From NCBI GenBank assembly GCA_028714035.1, contig JAQTNA010000019.1, forward strand, positions 1 through 64,000: a stretch of 64,000 bases of DNA, read 5' to 3'. Origin of the DNA: Rhodocyclaceae bacterium (lineage in GTDB: Bacteria > Pseudomonadota > Gammaproteobacteria > Burkholderiales > Rhodocyclaceae). The notes below the pieces were generated by a model. That model ran no database searches and had not been told where the DNA came from. It saw nothing but the letters and a program-made list of their open reading frames with translations. Both the position numbers and the translations under genes were made by a program. Shown here piece after piece: positions 1 to 8,330 of this stretch (positions within the stretch are counted from its first letter, which is position 1; each line of letters starts with the position of its first letter).

Positions 1-123
1 TACGCGCTCCTTCCGCCGAGTCCGGCGCAACCCCTTCCGCTGATAACCCATTTCGCATCACAAAGCTCCTTTTCCCAAACACGATTTAACCCCAAATTCG
101 TGTCCAGAAAAACCGGGGCCGGT
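1..123 (-). other. Foreign sequence abutting the truncated OYE gene, possible insertion-sequence end
   Basis: Read on the minus strand, this stretch starts exactly where the old-yellow-enzyme reading frame stops making sense. It contains the arms AACCGG and CCGGTT (on the plus strand at about 105-118), then TGGACACG, then a ribosome-binding site (AAAGGAG) and an ATG at about 53 that opens a frame running off the window edge. TGGACAC-like ends followed by a short leader and an orfA start are usual for IS3-family elements, but only about 17 codons are visible and they match nothing I can name. The breakpoint is seen; the insertion-sequence identity is inferred. Confidence 0.3.
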
Positions 124-699
124 TCACTGGTTGCTGCCCGAAGACAGGAACTGCTCCGGGAGATAGCCCGAGGCGGCATGCAGTTCCACGCCGTCAAAGC
201 CGGCCTCCAGGGCACGGCGGGTGGCCATCCGGTAGTCGGCGATCACGCCGGCAATCTCGTCCAGGCTGAGTTCCCGTGGGGTGACGAATTCCTGCATGCC
301 GCTGCCCGTCCAGGTCTGGCCGGCCGGCTTGATGGCCGAGGGGGCGACAGGTTGGGCACCATTCGGCAGCAGCGACGGATGGGAGATACGGCCGCAGTGC
401 ATCACCTGCATGAAGATTCGGCCGCCTTGGGCGTGGACCGCCTCGGTCACTTTCTTCCATGCCGCGATCTGCGCCTCGGTTGCGATGCCCGGCGTGCGCA
501 CATAGCCCTTGCCCATGGCAGAAGGAAAAACCCCTTCGCTGATGATGAGACCGGCGCCGGCGCGTTGGGCGTAGTAGAGACTGACCAGATCGCCGGGAAC
601 TCCGGCATCGTCGGCGCGGGAGCGGGTCATGGGTGCCATGATCAGGCGGTTTTGCAGAGTGAGGCGGCCGACACGGACGGGTGTGAAGAGTTGACTCAT
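124..699 (-). pseudogene. Truncated old yellow enzyme (NemA-type flavin ene-reductase), N-terminal half only
   Basis: The 191 residues match the first half of the FMN-dependent old yellow enzyme family (NADPH-dependent reduction of activated alkenes, nitro-esters or N-ethylmaleimide; normally about 360 residues, cytosolic TIM barrel). Visible family signatures are the start LFTPVRVGRLTLQNRL, PMTRSRA, the segment QVMHCGRISHP around the FMN site, and FDGVELHAASGYLPEQFL. The frame stops at a TGA immediately after GSNQ, exactly where the family normally continues with R-TD-YGGS, so the second half of the barrel with the rest of the FMN and nicotinamide contacts is gone. The ATG at 699 was chosen because GAGGAA precedes it by 7 bases; an ATG 33 bases further upstream lacks this. 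It is divergent from a LysR gene that probably controls it. The product is almost certainly inactive. Confidence 0.85.
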
Positions 700-729
700 G
701 GGGTGTTCCTCTGTGGTTTGGAGTAGCGC

Positions 730-743
730 CATGATCCGTCATG
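730..743. promoter_or_regulatory. Perfect dyad in the OYE/LysR divergent region, candidate operator
   Basis: CATGATCCGTCATG is a perfect 5+4+5 dyad midway between the two divergent start codons at 699 and 804. LysR regulators usually bind such interrupted dyads between their own gene and a divergent target. A second smaller palindrome (CCATTGATGG, about 785-794) lies close to the LysR start. No binding evidence is available from sequence alone. Confidence 0.4.
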
Positions 744-803
744 GTCGCTTCGGGATAAAGACGGTAAAATCGAAATCATTGATCCATTGATGGAGCAATG
801 TAA

Positions 804-1715
804 GTGGAACTGCTGAACGATATGGCTTTGTTCGTGGAGGTGGTAAGAGCGCGAGGCTTCCGCCTTGCCGCCGAGGCCGTCGGCATGCCGAACTCCACGG
901 TGTCGCGCCGGATCAGCGCTCTGGAAAAGGCCATCGGGCTGCGCCTGCTTCACCGAACGACACGCAAGATCGAGCTGACCGAGGCCGGCCAGGTCTATTT
1001 CGAGCGCTGCAAACGCATTGTTGATGAAGCGAAGCTGGCTCATGAACAACTCGGGGAAATGCTGGCCCAGCCGACTGGCGTATTGAGGGCTTCCCTGCCG
1101 GTGGATTTCGCCAACATCTATCTGGCGCCGCTCATCGCGGAGTTCGCGCGCCGCTACCCCGGCATCAGCTTCGATTTTGACCTGACTCCCCGGCTGGTTG
1201 ACCTCGTTTCCGAACCCTTCGATGTGGCCATCCGCATGGGCAAACCATCGGACTCGAATCTGGTCGCCCGTCAGTTGGCCAACTTGTCCTGCCATCTCTA
1301 CGCCTCGCCGCGCTATCTGGATCAATCCGGCGAGCCAAGTCATCCCGCCGATTTGGCGCGGCACGAATGCCTGGGGTTCCGCTCGGCCAGGACCAATGTC
1401 TGGACACTCTACAACGCGATGGAATCGGCGGAGGTGGCGGTCACCAGCCGATTTCAACTCAACAGCATAGGCTTGATCCGCCGACTGGCCTCGCTGGATC
1501 AGGGGATCGCCATCTTGCCTGAGGAAATTGTGGCCGAAGACGTGGGAGAAGGGCGCTTGCGTCGAATTCTCCCCGAGTGGCAGGGATCGCCAATTCCCGT
1601 CTACGCGATGACCGAGACGCGCCTGTTGCCGGCCAAGACACAACGTTTCATCGAATTCCTGCGCGAACACCTGGAACACAAAATGGCCGGCGCGAGAGGA
1701 GTCGCGCAGAGATGA
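804..1715 (+). CDS. LysR-family transcriptional regulator
   Basis: This 303-residue protein has the usual LysR layout: an N-terminal winged helix-turn-helix (about residues 1-60, with RLAAEAVGMPNSTVSRRI as the recognition helix region) and a periplasmic-binding-protein-like effector domain (about 90-295). The length is standard. It is most like the large LysR group that regulates neighbouring oxidoreductases and quinone or electrophile responses. The frame begins at a GTG; no ATG gives a complete helix-turn-helix. It is divergent from the old-yellow-enzyme gene, the classic arrangement for a LysR regulator and its target. Since that target is truncated here, the regulator may now act elsewhere or be left without a target. 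The effector molecule cannot be predicted. Confidence 0.88.
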   Translation: MELLNDMALFVEVVRARGFRLAAEAVGMPNSTVSRRISALEKAIGLRLLHRTTRKIELTEAGQVYFERCKRIVDEAKLAHEQLGEMLAQPTGVLRASLPVDFANIYLAPLIAEFARRYPGISFDFDLTPRLVDLVSEPFDVAIRMGKPSDSNLVARQLANLSCHLYASPRYLDQSGEPSHPADLARHECLGFRSARTNVWTLYNAMESAEVAVTSRFQLNSIGLIRRLASLDQGIAILPEEIVAEDVGEGRLRRILPEWQGSPIPVYAMTETRLLPAKTQRFIEFLREHLEHKMAGARGVAQR

Positions 1716-2026
1716 AACATTCTCCCGGCGATTGATGGGGCAGCAGCCAGGCGAACAGGAGACCCTGTTCTACGCCTGTTCTACGCCTTTACGGCTCGCT
1801 TCGATCGCTGGCATGATGGAACCTCCCTTTCGAGGCAGACTGTACGGCACATCGCCAAGGTTGATTTTGTTGATTCCGGCTTTTACTCTGATCGTATCCG
1901 ACCGGGCTTCCGACGCTCGACTCACAAACAATTTGCCTCCCATGCCGACTTCTGGCAAAATTCGCGTTTTCCCAAATCTCGGCACGGCCACACCCGCCCG
2001 CCCCGCACTCGCGAAAGACTGAAGAC
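1716..2026. other. 311-base non-coding gap before rpmE
   Basis: No convincing gene lies here. The only notable structure is a short direct repeat, TGTTCTACGCC twice at about 1768-1788. The frame across 1732-2022 has no family resemblance and no good ribosome-binding site, so it is not called. The region presumably holds the rpmE promoter, but no clear -35/-10 pair stands out. Confidence 0.5.
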
Positions 2027-2239
2027 ATGAAATCCGGAATCCATCCCAACTACGTCGAAATTGACGTGACCTGCTCCTGCGGCAACCAGTTCAAGACCCG
2101 CTCCACCAGTGGCAAGCCCCTGCACGTGGAAGTCTGTTCCGCCTGCCATCCTTTCTACACGGGCAAGCAGAAGATCGTGGATACCGCCGGCCGCGTCGAG
2201 CGCTTCCGCCAGAAGTATGCCAACATCCCCCGCGGCTGA
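2027..2239 (+). CDS. rpmE: 50S ribosomal protein L31
   Basis: This 70-residue protein has the characteristic L31 opening [20 protein letters not shown] and the segment [13 protein letters not shown]. It binds the large ribosomal subunit at the inter-subunit bridge. The cysteine-containing (zinc-binding, C+) version is present: C16, C18, C37 and C40 are all kept, in contrast to the C- paralogue used under zinc starvation. A zinc-containing L31 acts as a cellular zinc reservoir in other bacteria, which is of interest given the zinc-uptake cluster a few kilobases downstream. It is monocistronic, closed by a strong intrinsic terminator. Confidence 0.97.
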   Translation: MKSGIHPNYVEIDVTCSCGNQFKTRSTSGKPLHVEVCSACHPFYTGKQKIVDTAGRVERFRQKYANIPRG

Positions 2240-2256
2240 TCGCGAGCGATGTTCAG

Positions 2257-2283
2257 AAAAAGGCAGCCGCGGCTGCCTTTTTT
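2257..2283 (+). terminator. Intrinsic terminator of rpmE
   Basis: A perfect 7-base-pair stem GGCAGCC/GGCTGCC with a two-base GC loop is preceded by five A and followed by six T. This is a textbook rho-independent terminator, and the A tract would make it work in both directions. It lies 18 bases after the rpmE stop codon. Confidence 0.93.
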
Positions 2284-2330
2284 GTTGTCCAAATCGTTCA
2301 GGCCCATGAATCTTACAAAAGTGCTCGATT

Positions 2331-2460
2331 CACCGCAGAGGCGCAGAGGCGCAGAGAAAACCTGGACCTGGATCAGGCTTCTGTCTCGCGCCCGGAGTGA
2401 AGCGGAATACCGCCATAACTCATGGTTTTTCCGCTACGCCTCCGCGCCTCTGCGGTTCAA
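2331..2460 (+). repeat. GCAGAGGCGCAGAG long palindromic element, copy 1 (murJ leader)
   Basis: The left arm CACCGCAGAGGCGCAGAG (followed by GCGCAGAGAAAA) and the right arm, which reads CGCGCCTCTGCGGTTCAA, are inverted copies about 100 bases apart, so a transcript could fold into one long hairpin. The right arm ends 15 bases before the murJ ATG, so the element supplies the murJ leader. Four more copies occur in this window (6055, 35971, 49053, 57729), with a relic at 24899. No gene is inside. Confidence 0.85.
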
Positions 2461-2475
2461 CCAGCCTTTCCCGGA

Positions 2476-4014
2476 ATGAACCTCCTGCGCGCCCTCGTCA
2501 CTGTCAGCGGCATGACCCTGATCTCAAGGGTTCTGGGATTCGTGCGGGACTTCGTCATCGCCCGGACCTTCGGCGCCGGCATGGCGACGGACGCCTACGT
2601 GGTGGCCTCGCGCCTGCCCAACCTCCTGCGGCGCATGTTCGCCGAGGGCGCCTTCTCCCAGGCCTTCGTGCCGGTCCTGGGCGAATACCACAACCGGCGC
2701 GGCCAGGAGGAAACCAAGCGCCTGGTGGACCACGTGGCGACCCTCCTGGGCCTGGCCACCTTCCTCGTCACCCTGGTGGGCATGATCGCCACGCCGGCCC
2801 TCATCTGGCTCACCGCGCCGGGCTTCTCCGCCGAACCGGACAAGTTCGCCCTGACGGTCACCCTGACCCGCATCACCTTCCCCTACATGCTGTGCATGTC
2901 CCTGGTGGCCCTGGCCGGCGGCATCCTCAACACCTGGGGGCGGTTCTCCGTGCCGGCCTTCACCCCCGTGCTGTTGAACCTGGTCATCATCGTCATGGCC
3001 CTGTTCGCCACGCCCTATTTCAATCCACCGGTGCTGGTCCTGGCCTGGGCCATGTTCGGCGGCGGCGTGCTGCAACTCCTGTGGCAGGCACCGCACCTCG
3101 CCAAGATCGGCATGCTGCCGCGCTTCTCCTTCAGCCTGAAGGATGCGGGCGTAAACCGCATCATGAAGCTCATGCTGCCCGCCCTCTTCGGCGTTTCCAT
3201 CTCCCAGATCAGCCTGGTCATCAACACCATATTCGTTTCCTTCCTGCCCACGGGCAGCGTTTCCTGGCTCTACTACGCGGACCGGCTCATGGAGTTCCCC
3301 TCCGGCCTCCTGGGCGCCGCCCTGGGCACCATCCTCCTGCCCAGTCTCTCCCGCTCCCATGCCCAGGGCAATCGCGAGGAGTTTTCCGGCCTGCTGGACT
3401 GGGGCCTACGCCTGACCCTCATGCTCACCCTGCCGGCCGCCCTGGCCATGGCGATCCTGGCCGTGCCCCTGGTATCCACCCTTTTCCAGCACGGTGCCTT
3501 CACCACCGGCGATGCGCTCCAGACCAAGAACGCCGTCGTCGCCTACTCGGTAGGCCTCGCGGGCCTGATACTGGTGAAGATCCTGGCGCCGGCCTTCTAT
3601 TCCCGCCAGGACGTAAGAACCCCGGTGAAGATCGGTCTTCTGACCCTGGCCGTAACCCAGGTCATGAACCTGGCCTTCATCCTGCCGCTGCACCACGCCG
3701 GGCTGGCGCTGGCCACCGGGCTCGCCTCCTGCCTCAACGCGGGCCTGCTGTTCCGGGGCCTGCGCCGGCAGGCCATCTATCTGCCGCTGCCGGGATGGCG
3801 TTCCTTTTCCCTGAAACTGGTGCTGGCCCTGGCGGCCCTGGCACTGGTACTCTGGTTCGGCTCGGGCGCGGAAAGCTGGTGGCTACAGGTACCCACCGCC
3901 AGCCGCGTCCTGCGCCTCTCCTTCCTGATCGTCGCCGGCATCGCCACCTACTTTGCCACCCTTTTTATCCTGGGCTTCCGGCCCAGGGATTTCCAGCGCA
4001 GGGGAGCGGCCTAG
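2476..4014 (+). CDS. murJ: Lipid II flippase MurJ (MviN)
   Basis: This 512-residue polytopic membrane protein belongs to the MVF/MurJ family, which flips lipid II to the outer face of the inner membrane for peptidoglycan synthesis. Family marks are the N-terminal [40 protein letters not shown] (with the conserved acidic and arginine residues of the central cavity) and about 14 hydrophobic segments. The length is normal. The ATG at 2476 matches the family N-terminus ([18 protein letters not shown]); the frame is open further upstream only because a repeat element happens to be readable there. The leader, including the possible weak GGAA Shine-Dalgarno, comes from that repeat. Downstream genes are unrelated, so it is likely expressed alone or with the PEBP gene. 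Confidence 0.95.
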   Translation: MNLLRALVTVSGMTLISRVLGFVRDFVIARTFGAGMATDAYVVASRLPNLLRRMFAEGAFSQAFVPVLGEYHNRRGQEETKRLVDHVATLLGLATFLVTLVGMIATPALIWLTAPGFSAEPDKFALTVTLTRITFPYMLCMSLVALAGGILNTWGRFSVPAFTPVLLNLVIIVMALFATPYFNPPVLVLAWAMFGGGVLQLLWQAPHLAKIGMLPRFSFSLKDAGVNRIMKLMLPALFGVSISQISLVINTIFVSFLPTGSVSWLYYADRLMEFPSGLLGAALGTILLPSLSRSHAQGNREEFSGLLDWGLRLTLMLTLPAALAMAILAVPLVSTLFQHGAFTTGDALQTKNAVVAYSVGLAGLILVKILAPAFYSRQDVRTPVKIGLLTLAVTQVMNLAFILPLHHAGLALATGLASCLNAGLLFRGLRRQAIYLPLPGWRSFSLKLVLALAALALVLWFGSGAESWWLQVPTASRVLRLSFLIVAGIATYFATLFILGFRPRDFQRRGAA

Positions 4015-4085
4015 CCCGAACCCTCGACTCGCGCCACGCCATGGGCCACAATCCCGGCTGACCCTCTCAGCGGAGAACGACGGCC

Positions 4086-4715
4086 ATGAAACTCTACAGC
4101 GACAGCTTTCCCGACAACGCCCCCATCCCCGGCGAGTTCGCCTTCTGCGTCCCGGCGCAAACGGGCCACGTGGCCCTGGCGCCCAACCGCAACCCGCACC
4201 TGGCCTGGAGCGACCTGCCCGCGGGCACGCAATCCCTGGCCCTGATCTGCCATGACCCGGACGTGCCCAGCCGGGGCGACGACGTAAATCAGGAGGGGCG
4301 CACGGTGCCCGCCTCCCTGCCCCGGGTGGATTTCTTCCACTGGCTGCTGGTAGATCTGGCGCCGGCTGCGGGCGAGATCGCCGCAGGGGAATTCAGCGCG
4401 GGCGTCACGCCCCGGGGCAAGGCCGGCCCGGATGCACCCCGGGGCACGCGCCAGGGCATCAATGACTACACCGGCTGGTTTGCGGCCGACCCGGACATGG
4501 CGGGAAACTATTTCGGATTCGACGGCCCCTGCCCCCCCTGGAACGACGAGATCCTGCACCACTACGTGTTCACCCTGTACGCCCTGGACCTGCCCCGCTG
4601 CCCGGTGGACGGGCCGTTCACCGGCCAGGCACTCAGGTCAGCCCTGGCCGGCCATATCCTGGGCCAGGCGCGGTTGACCGGAACCTACACCCTCAATCCG
4701 GCACTCAAGGGCTGA
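4086..4715 (+). CDS. YbhB/YbcL-type PEBP (Raf kinase inhibitor-like) protein
   Basis: The 209 residues match the bacterial phosphatidylethanolamine-binding protein family. Visible marks are the ligand-pocket motif region CHDPDVPSR with the conserved DPD, NPHLAWSDLPAGTQSLAL, the segment GINDYTGWFA and HHYVFTLYALD. The protein has no signal peptide, so it is cytosolic. The biochemical function of bacterial members is unsettled; small-ligand binding or protease-inhibitor-like roles have been proposed. It is slightly longer than the usual 150-185 residues, with extra loops around residues 55-100 that match a betaproteobacterial subgroup in style. It lies 71 bases after murJ and is followed by a repeat-containing gap. 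Confidence 0.87.
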   Translation: MKLYSDSFPDNAPIPGEFAFCVPAQTGHVALAPNRNPHLAWSDLPAGTQSLALICHDPDVPSRGDDVNQEGRTVPASLPRVDFFHWLLVDLAPAAGEIAAGEFSAGVTPRGKAGPDAPRGTRQGINDYTGWFAADPDMAGNYFGFDGPCPPWNDEILHHYVFTLYALDLPRCPVDGPFTGQALRSALAGHILGQARLTGTYTLNPALKG

Positions 4716-4880
4716 GCGCCAGGCAGACGATCGGAAAAAGGGAAGCGTGGGTAGCCGGCTTTTCATCCCGATTCCTTGATCTGGACACTTGTTTGGGGGC
4801 CGCCCCGCCCCCATACTTGGGGCAGATTTCTTCTCGGCTCTCCGTTCATGATCCAAGGGATGACCCCCATGAATGACAGG

Positions 4881-4962
4881 CGTGGCACCCCACCCCCTCG
4901 CCTCCAACCGCTCTCCCTCAAGGGCCGAGGGGTGCGTCGTGAGTCGCTGCGCGACTTCCACC
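4881..4962 (+). repeat. CCCTCGCC-type palindromic element in the moaA leader
   Basis: The segment CACCCCACCCCCTCGCC, then CTCTCCCTCAAGGGCCGAGG, forms an imperfect hairpin and ends in the tail GCGTCGTGAGTCGC (4934-4947) followed by a small inverted repeat GTCGCTGCGCGAC. The same tail with a similar inverted repeat lies at 55191-55204 in front of the flxD-like gene, at a matching distance from the start codon (28 bases here, 24 there). It therefore appears to be a mobile leader module rather than a moaA-specific riboswitch. Confidence 0.65.
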
Positions 4963-4975
4963 GGGATGGCCGACC

Positions 4976-6043
4976 ATGACCATCATTCCCATCCGTCCCG
5001 AACATCGCCTTCCCGGCATGGAGCCGATGAACCCCACATGGTCTGGGGAGGACACGCGGGGCCGGACCCTGCGCGATCTGCGCATCTCGGTCACGGACCG
5101 CTGCAACTTCCGCTGCGTCTATTGCATGCCGAAGACCGCCTTCGGCCACGACCACGCCTTCCTGCCCCGCTCGGAGCTGCTCAGCTTCGAGGAAATCACC
5201 CGCATCGCCCGGCTGTTCGCGGCGCGCGGCGTGAAGAAGATCCGCCTCACGGGCGGCGAACCCCTCCTGCGCCACGGCATCGAAAACCTGATCGCCATGC
5301 TGGCGGAAATTCCCGGACTGGACCTCACCCTCACCACCAACGGCAGCCTGTTGGCGAAGAAGGCCCAGGCCCTCAAGGCGGCGGGACTCAAGCGCGTCAC
5401 GGTGAGCCTGGATTCCCTGGATGACCGGGTGTTCCGCGCCATGAACGACGTGGATTTCCCGGTGGAGCGCGTGCTGGAAGGCATCGAAGCGGCGGCGGAA
5501 GCCGGACTGGGCCCGGTCAAGATCAACATGGTGGTGAAGCGCGGCACCAACGATGCGGGCATCGTGGACCTGGCGCGCCATTTCCGGGGCACGGGGCACA
5601 TCGTGCGCTTCATCGAGTACATGGACGTGGGCAGCAAGAACGGCTGGAAGCTGGACGAGGTGCTGCCCTCCGAGGAAGTGGTGCGGCGCATCGCCGCCGA
5701 ATTCCCCCTGGAGGCCATCGCCCCGGACTATCCGGGCGAAGTGGCCCAGCGCTGGGTCTACGAGGACGGCTCCGGGGAGATCGGCGCCATCTCCTCCGTG
5801 ACGCAAGCCTTCTGCGCCACCTGCACCCGGGTACGCCTGTCCACCGACGGCCGGCTCTACACCTGCCTGTTCGCGGAGGCCGGCCACGACCTGCGCGGCC
5901 TGCTGCGCGGCAAGGCCACCGACCTGCAACTGGACGCCGCCATCGCCCGCATCTGGCACGCGCGCCGGGACAATTATTCCGAGATCCGCACCGCCGAAAC
6001 CGCGGGACTGCAAAAGGTCGAAATGTCCTACATCGGCGGATGA
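4976..6043 (+). CDS. moaA: GTP 3',8-cyclase MoaA (radical SAM)
   Basis: This 355-residue protein catalyses the first step of molybdenum cofactor synthesis, conversion of GTP to 3',8-cyclo-GTP (with MoaC then giving cPMP). The radical SAM cluster motif C43-x3-C47-x2-C50 (CNFRCVYC) is intact, followed by LTGGEPLLR for SAM binding. The C-terminal [4Fe-4S] site [18 protein letters not shown] (Cx2Cx13C) and the C-terminal Gly-Gly tail (YIGG) needed for activity are present. The N-terminus is about 15 residues longer than in E. coli, and an internal ATG (residue 15 or 18) could be the true start. mobA follows after a repeat element, a sensible pairing since both serve Mo-enzymes such as nitrate reductase. 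Confidence 0.97.
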   Translation: MTIIPIRPEHRLPGMEPMNPTWSGEDTRGRTLRDLRISVTDRCNFRCVYCMPKTAFGHDHAFLPRSELLSFEEITRIARLFAARGVKKIRLTGGEPLLRHGIENLIAMLAEIPGLDLTLTTNGSLLAKKAQALKAAGLKRVTVSLDSLDDRVFRAMNDVDFPVERVLEGIEAAAEAGLGPVKINMVVKRGTNDAGIVDLARHFRGTGHIVRFIEYMDVGSKNGWKLDEVLPSEEVVRRIAAEFPLEAIAPDYPGEVAQRWVYEDGSGEIGAISSVTQAFCATCTRVRLSTDGRLYTCLFAEAGHDLRGLLRGKATDLQLDAAIARIWHARRDNYSEIRTAETAGLQKVEMSYIGG

Positions 6044-6054
6044 TGAACAGCTTG

Positions 6055-6186
6055 CACCGCAGAGGCGCAGAGGCGCAGAGAAAGGCAGGGCCTGCCCGTG
6101 ACGTTTGCTTTCCGCGTGCGGATCAGATACGGCGCCACGTTATCGGGTCGGTTTTCCTCCGCGCCTCTGCGCCTCTGCGGTTCAAG
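6055..6186 (+). repeat. GCAGAGGCGCAGAG long palindromic element, copy 2 (mobA leader)
   Basis: Left arm CACCGCAGAGGCGCAGAG starts 12 bases after the moaA stop; the inverted right arm CGCGCCTCTGCGCCTCTG, then CGGTTCAA, ends 15 bases before the mobA ATG at 6201. The element therefore fills the whole moaA-mobA gap apart from a few bases. The intervening 70 bases are not conserved with the other copies. Confidence 0.85.
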
Positions 6187-6200
6187 TTGGTGTTTCGAGG

Positions 6201-6788
6201 ATGATTTCCTTGGAAAACATCACCGGCCTGGTGCTGGCGGGCGGCATGGGTCGGCGCATGGGGGGGGCGGACAAGGGCCTGCTCCTGCTGCACGGCCGGC
6301 CGCTCGCGGCCCTGACCCTGGCGCGCCTGAAACCCCAGGTCGGCCGGCTCTTCATCAGCGCCAACCGCAACCTCGAAGCCTACGCCGCCCTGGGTGCCGA
6401 GGTACTGCCCGACCTCCTGCCCGACTACCCCGGCCCCCTGGCGGGCATCCACGCCGCCCTTGCCCGCATCGGGACGCACTGGCTCGCCACCAGCCCCTGC
6501 GACTCGCCTGATCTGCCGTCGGACCTCGTGGCCCGTCTCATGGCGGCCGCCCTGGCCGCGGACGCCCCCCTGGCCGTGGCCCGGACGGCCGGCCGCAGCC
6601 AGCCCGCCTTCATGCTCTGCCGGCGCGAACTCCTGCCTTCCCTGACGGCCTATCTGGAATCCGGACAGCGCCGCGTCGGCGCCTGGCAGGCGTCGGAGGG
6701 CGCGGCCCAGGCGGATTTCGACGACTGTGCCGAGGCCTTCGCCAACTTCAACACGCCCGAAGACCTGGCCGCCCGAACGACGCCCTGA
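6201..6788 (+). CDS. mobA: Molybdenum cofactor guanylyltransferase MobA
   Basis: This 195-residue cytosolic enzyme transfers GMP from GTP to molybdopterin to make the MGD form of the cofactor used by DMSO-reductase-family enzymes. The nucleotide-binding signature LVLAGGMGRRMGGADKGLL is intact (LAGGxGxRMGGxDK), as is the metal-binding aspartate in SPCDSPDLP. The length is normal. The ATG at 6201 has CGAGG directly upstream and gives the family N-terminus; the frame runs upstream only through the repeat element. It forms a functional pair with moaA. Confidence 0.94.
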   Translation: MISLENITGLVLAGGMGRRMGGADKGLLLLHGRPLAALTLARLKPQVGRLFISANRNLEAYAALGAEVLPDLLPDYPGPLAGIHAALARIGTHWLATSPCDSPDLPSDLVARLMAAALAADAPLAVARTAGRSQPAFMLCRRELLPSLTAYLESGQRRVGAWQASEGAAQADFDDCAEAFANFNTPEDLAARTTP

Positions 6789-6878
6789 ACCGGGACTGCA
6801 ATTGCCCCGGCCGGAAGCGCCGCTAACCGATACAATCCGCGGGAAAATCCGGCTCATTTCCCAAGGAAGAATCGCTTC

Positions 6879-7817
6879 ATGGCGCACCCCCATCAACACT
6901 CCGGGCACTCCGTTTGCAACGGGCATCACCACCATGGCGACCCGCATCGGCACGGCCGCGCCTTCGCCCTCGCCATCGCCCTGAACACGGTTTTTGTCCT
7001 GGTGGAGTTCGCCTACGGGTTCCTGGCGAACTCCACCGCGCTCATGGCCGATGCCGGACACAACCTCTCCGACGTGCTGGGCCTGGTCCTGGCATGGGCC
7101 GCCAGCCTTTTCGCCCACAAGGCGCCGAGCGGACGCTACACCTACGGTTTGCGCAGCACCTCGATCTTTGCCGCCCTGGCCAATGCCATGTTTCTCCTGG
7201 TGGCCTGCGGCGCCATCGCCTGGGAGGCGATGCAGCGTTTTGCCGATCCTCCCGTCGTGGCGGGACGCACGGTCATGCTGGTGGCGGGCATCGGCATCTT
7301 CATCAACGGGCTGTCGGCCTGGTTGTTCTCCCGCGGCAACAAGAGCGACCTGAACATTCGCGGCGCTTATCTGCACATGGCGGCCGATGCCGTCGTGTCG
7401 CTGGGGGTGGTGCTGGCCGCGGTGGCGATGATGTTCACCGGATGGTATTGGCTTGATCCCGTCATCAGCCTGGTCATCGTGGCGGTGGTCGTGGCCGGCA
7501 CCTGGGGCCTGCTGCGCGAGTCGCTGCAACTGGCCTTGAATGCGGTCCCGGCCCACATTGACGTGTCGGAGGTGGAAGTCTACCTGCGCCAATGCGCCGG
7601 TGTCAGCGACATTCACGACCTGCACATCTGGGGCATGAGCACCACCGAGAGCGCCCTGACCGTCCATCTGGTCATGCCGGAGGGCTACCCGGGCGACGCC
7701 TTCATGGACGACATCGCCGAGACGCTGAAACACCGTTTCTCGGTGCACCACAGCACCCTTCAGACGGAACTGGGCACCAGCAATCATGTCTGCACGCTGC
7801 ACCGGGTCGCCCACTGA
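6879..7817 (+). CDS. Cation diffusion facilitator (CzcD/ZitB-type zinc exporter)
   Basis: This 312-residue inner-membrane protein belongs to the CDF family of H+-coupled divalent metal exporters. It has a histidine-rich N-terminus (HPHQHSGHS and HHHHGDPHRH in the first 25 residues), six transmembrane segments and the paired metal-site motifs HNLSD in TM2 (ADAGHNLSD) and HMAAD in TM5, the HxxxD arrangement typical of zinc transporters. The cytoplasmic C-terminal domain (about 220-312, DIHDLHIWGMS) is the metal-sensing dimerisation domain. It sits immediately upstream of a probable zinc-uptake set, so import and export genes are adjacent. AAGGAAG precedes the ATG. Zinc is the most likely substrate; cobalt or cadmium cannot be excluded. 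Confidence 0.92.
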   Translation: MAHPHQHSGHSVCNGHHHHGDPHRHGRAFALAIALNTVFVLVEFAYGFLANSTALMADAGHNLSDVLGLVLAWAASLFAHKAPSGRYTYGLRSTSIFAALANAMFLLVACGAIAWEAMQRFADPPVVAGRTVMLVAGIGIFINGLSAWLFSRGNKSDLNIRGAYLHMAADAVVSLGVVLAAVAMMFTGWYWLDPVISLVIVAVVVAGTWGLLRESLQLALNAVPAHIDVSEVEVYLRQCAGVSDIHDLHIWGMSTTESALTVHLVMPEGYPGDAFMDDIAETLKHRFSVHHSTLQTELGTSNHVCTLHRVAH

Positions 7818-7937
7818 GTCGCCGGGACGAAGGACGGCCAGGGCAACAATGGGTAACGCATCAATGTTGTATCTGCCCTCGGCTTGTGTTCCAATCCCGC
7901 CGCATGTCTCCAGCTTTCGCCCCTGCCCGATAGCGCG

Positions 7938-8264
7938 ATGCGTCGCCTGCGTCTGATCGTCGCCATCTTCTACGCCCTGTGCCTGCTCGGCGCACAGCAG
8001 GCGGCGTTCGCCCACTTCATCGGCCATATCGGCTGCAATGCCGAGGCCGCGAAAGCCCCGGCCAGCGGCGGTGATCATAAGGCGCCCGACGCCTGCACGA
8101 GCTGTGCGGCCTTTGCCGGGCTGTCGGCGGCACCGCCGGTATTCGTGGCGCCGATTGCGGTGGCACGGGTTGCGGCAATCCTTGCCCCGGAAACTCCCGG
8201 CGCCTACCTGCCGGCCCGCCCCGCGCCGCCCTACGCCTCGCGCGCCCCGCCCGCCCTGCTCTGA
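7938..8264 (+). CDS. Small secreted or periplasmic protein, DUF2946-like, metal-associated
   Basis: This 108-residue protein has an N-terminal signal-type segment (RRLRLIVAIFYALCLLGAQQAAFA), a few histidines and a cysteine pair (ACTSC) after a short charged linker, then an Ala/Pro-rich tail. That outline resembles the DUF2946 proteins often found next to copper or zinc transport genes; their function is not established. It lies 66 bases before the outer-membrane protein and in line with ZnuA and ZnuB, which suggests a metal-handling role. The ATG was chosen because the hydrophobic segment starts right after it. Identification is by layout rather than by strong sequence match. Confidence 0.55.
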   Translation: MRRLRLIVAIFYALCLLGAQQAAFAHFIGHIGCNAEAAKAPASGGDHKAPDACTSCAAFAGLSAAPPVFVAPIAVARVAAILAPETPGAYLPARPAPPYASRAPPALL

Positions 8265-8330
8265 AGCCTCGCCCGTGTCGTCGCCGCCGACTGGTTTCGG
8301 ACGGCCTCCTCATCGCTTTGGAGCTGAATC

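Noticed and set aside
100-726. Open frame of 208 codons on the plus strand
   Set aside because: It is antisense to the old-yellow-enzyme fragment, whose protein motifs are clear; the plus-strand translation has no family features.
1732-2022. Possible 96-residue gene before rpmE
   Set aside because: No ribosome-binding site, no recognisable family and composition like non-coding sequence.
4716-4975. Possible molybdenum-cofactor riboswitch upstream of moaA
   Set aside because: The structure there is better explained by a repeat whose tail recurs before the unrelated flxD gene; I could not match the riboswitch core.
7845-7880. Possible Zur box before the zinc-uptake set
   Set aside because: GTAAC...GTTGTA is only a partial dyad (about 12 of 22 positions), not distinguishable from chance.
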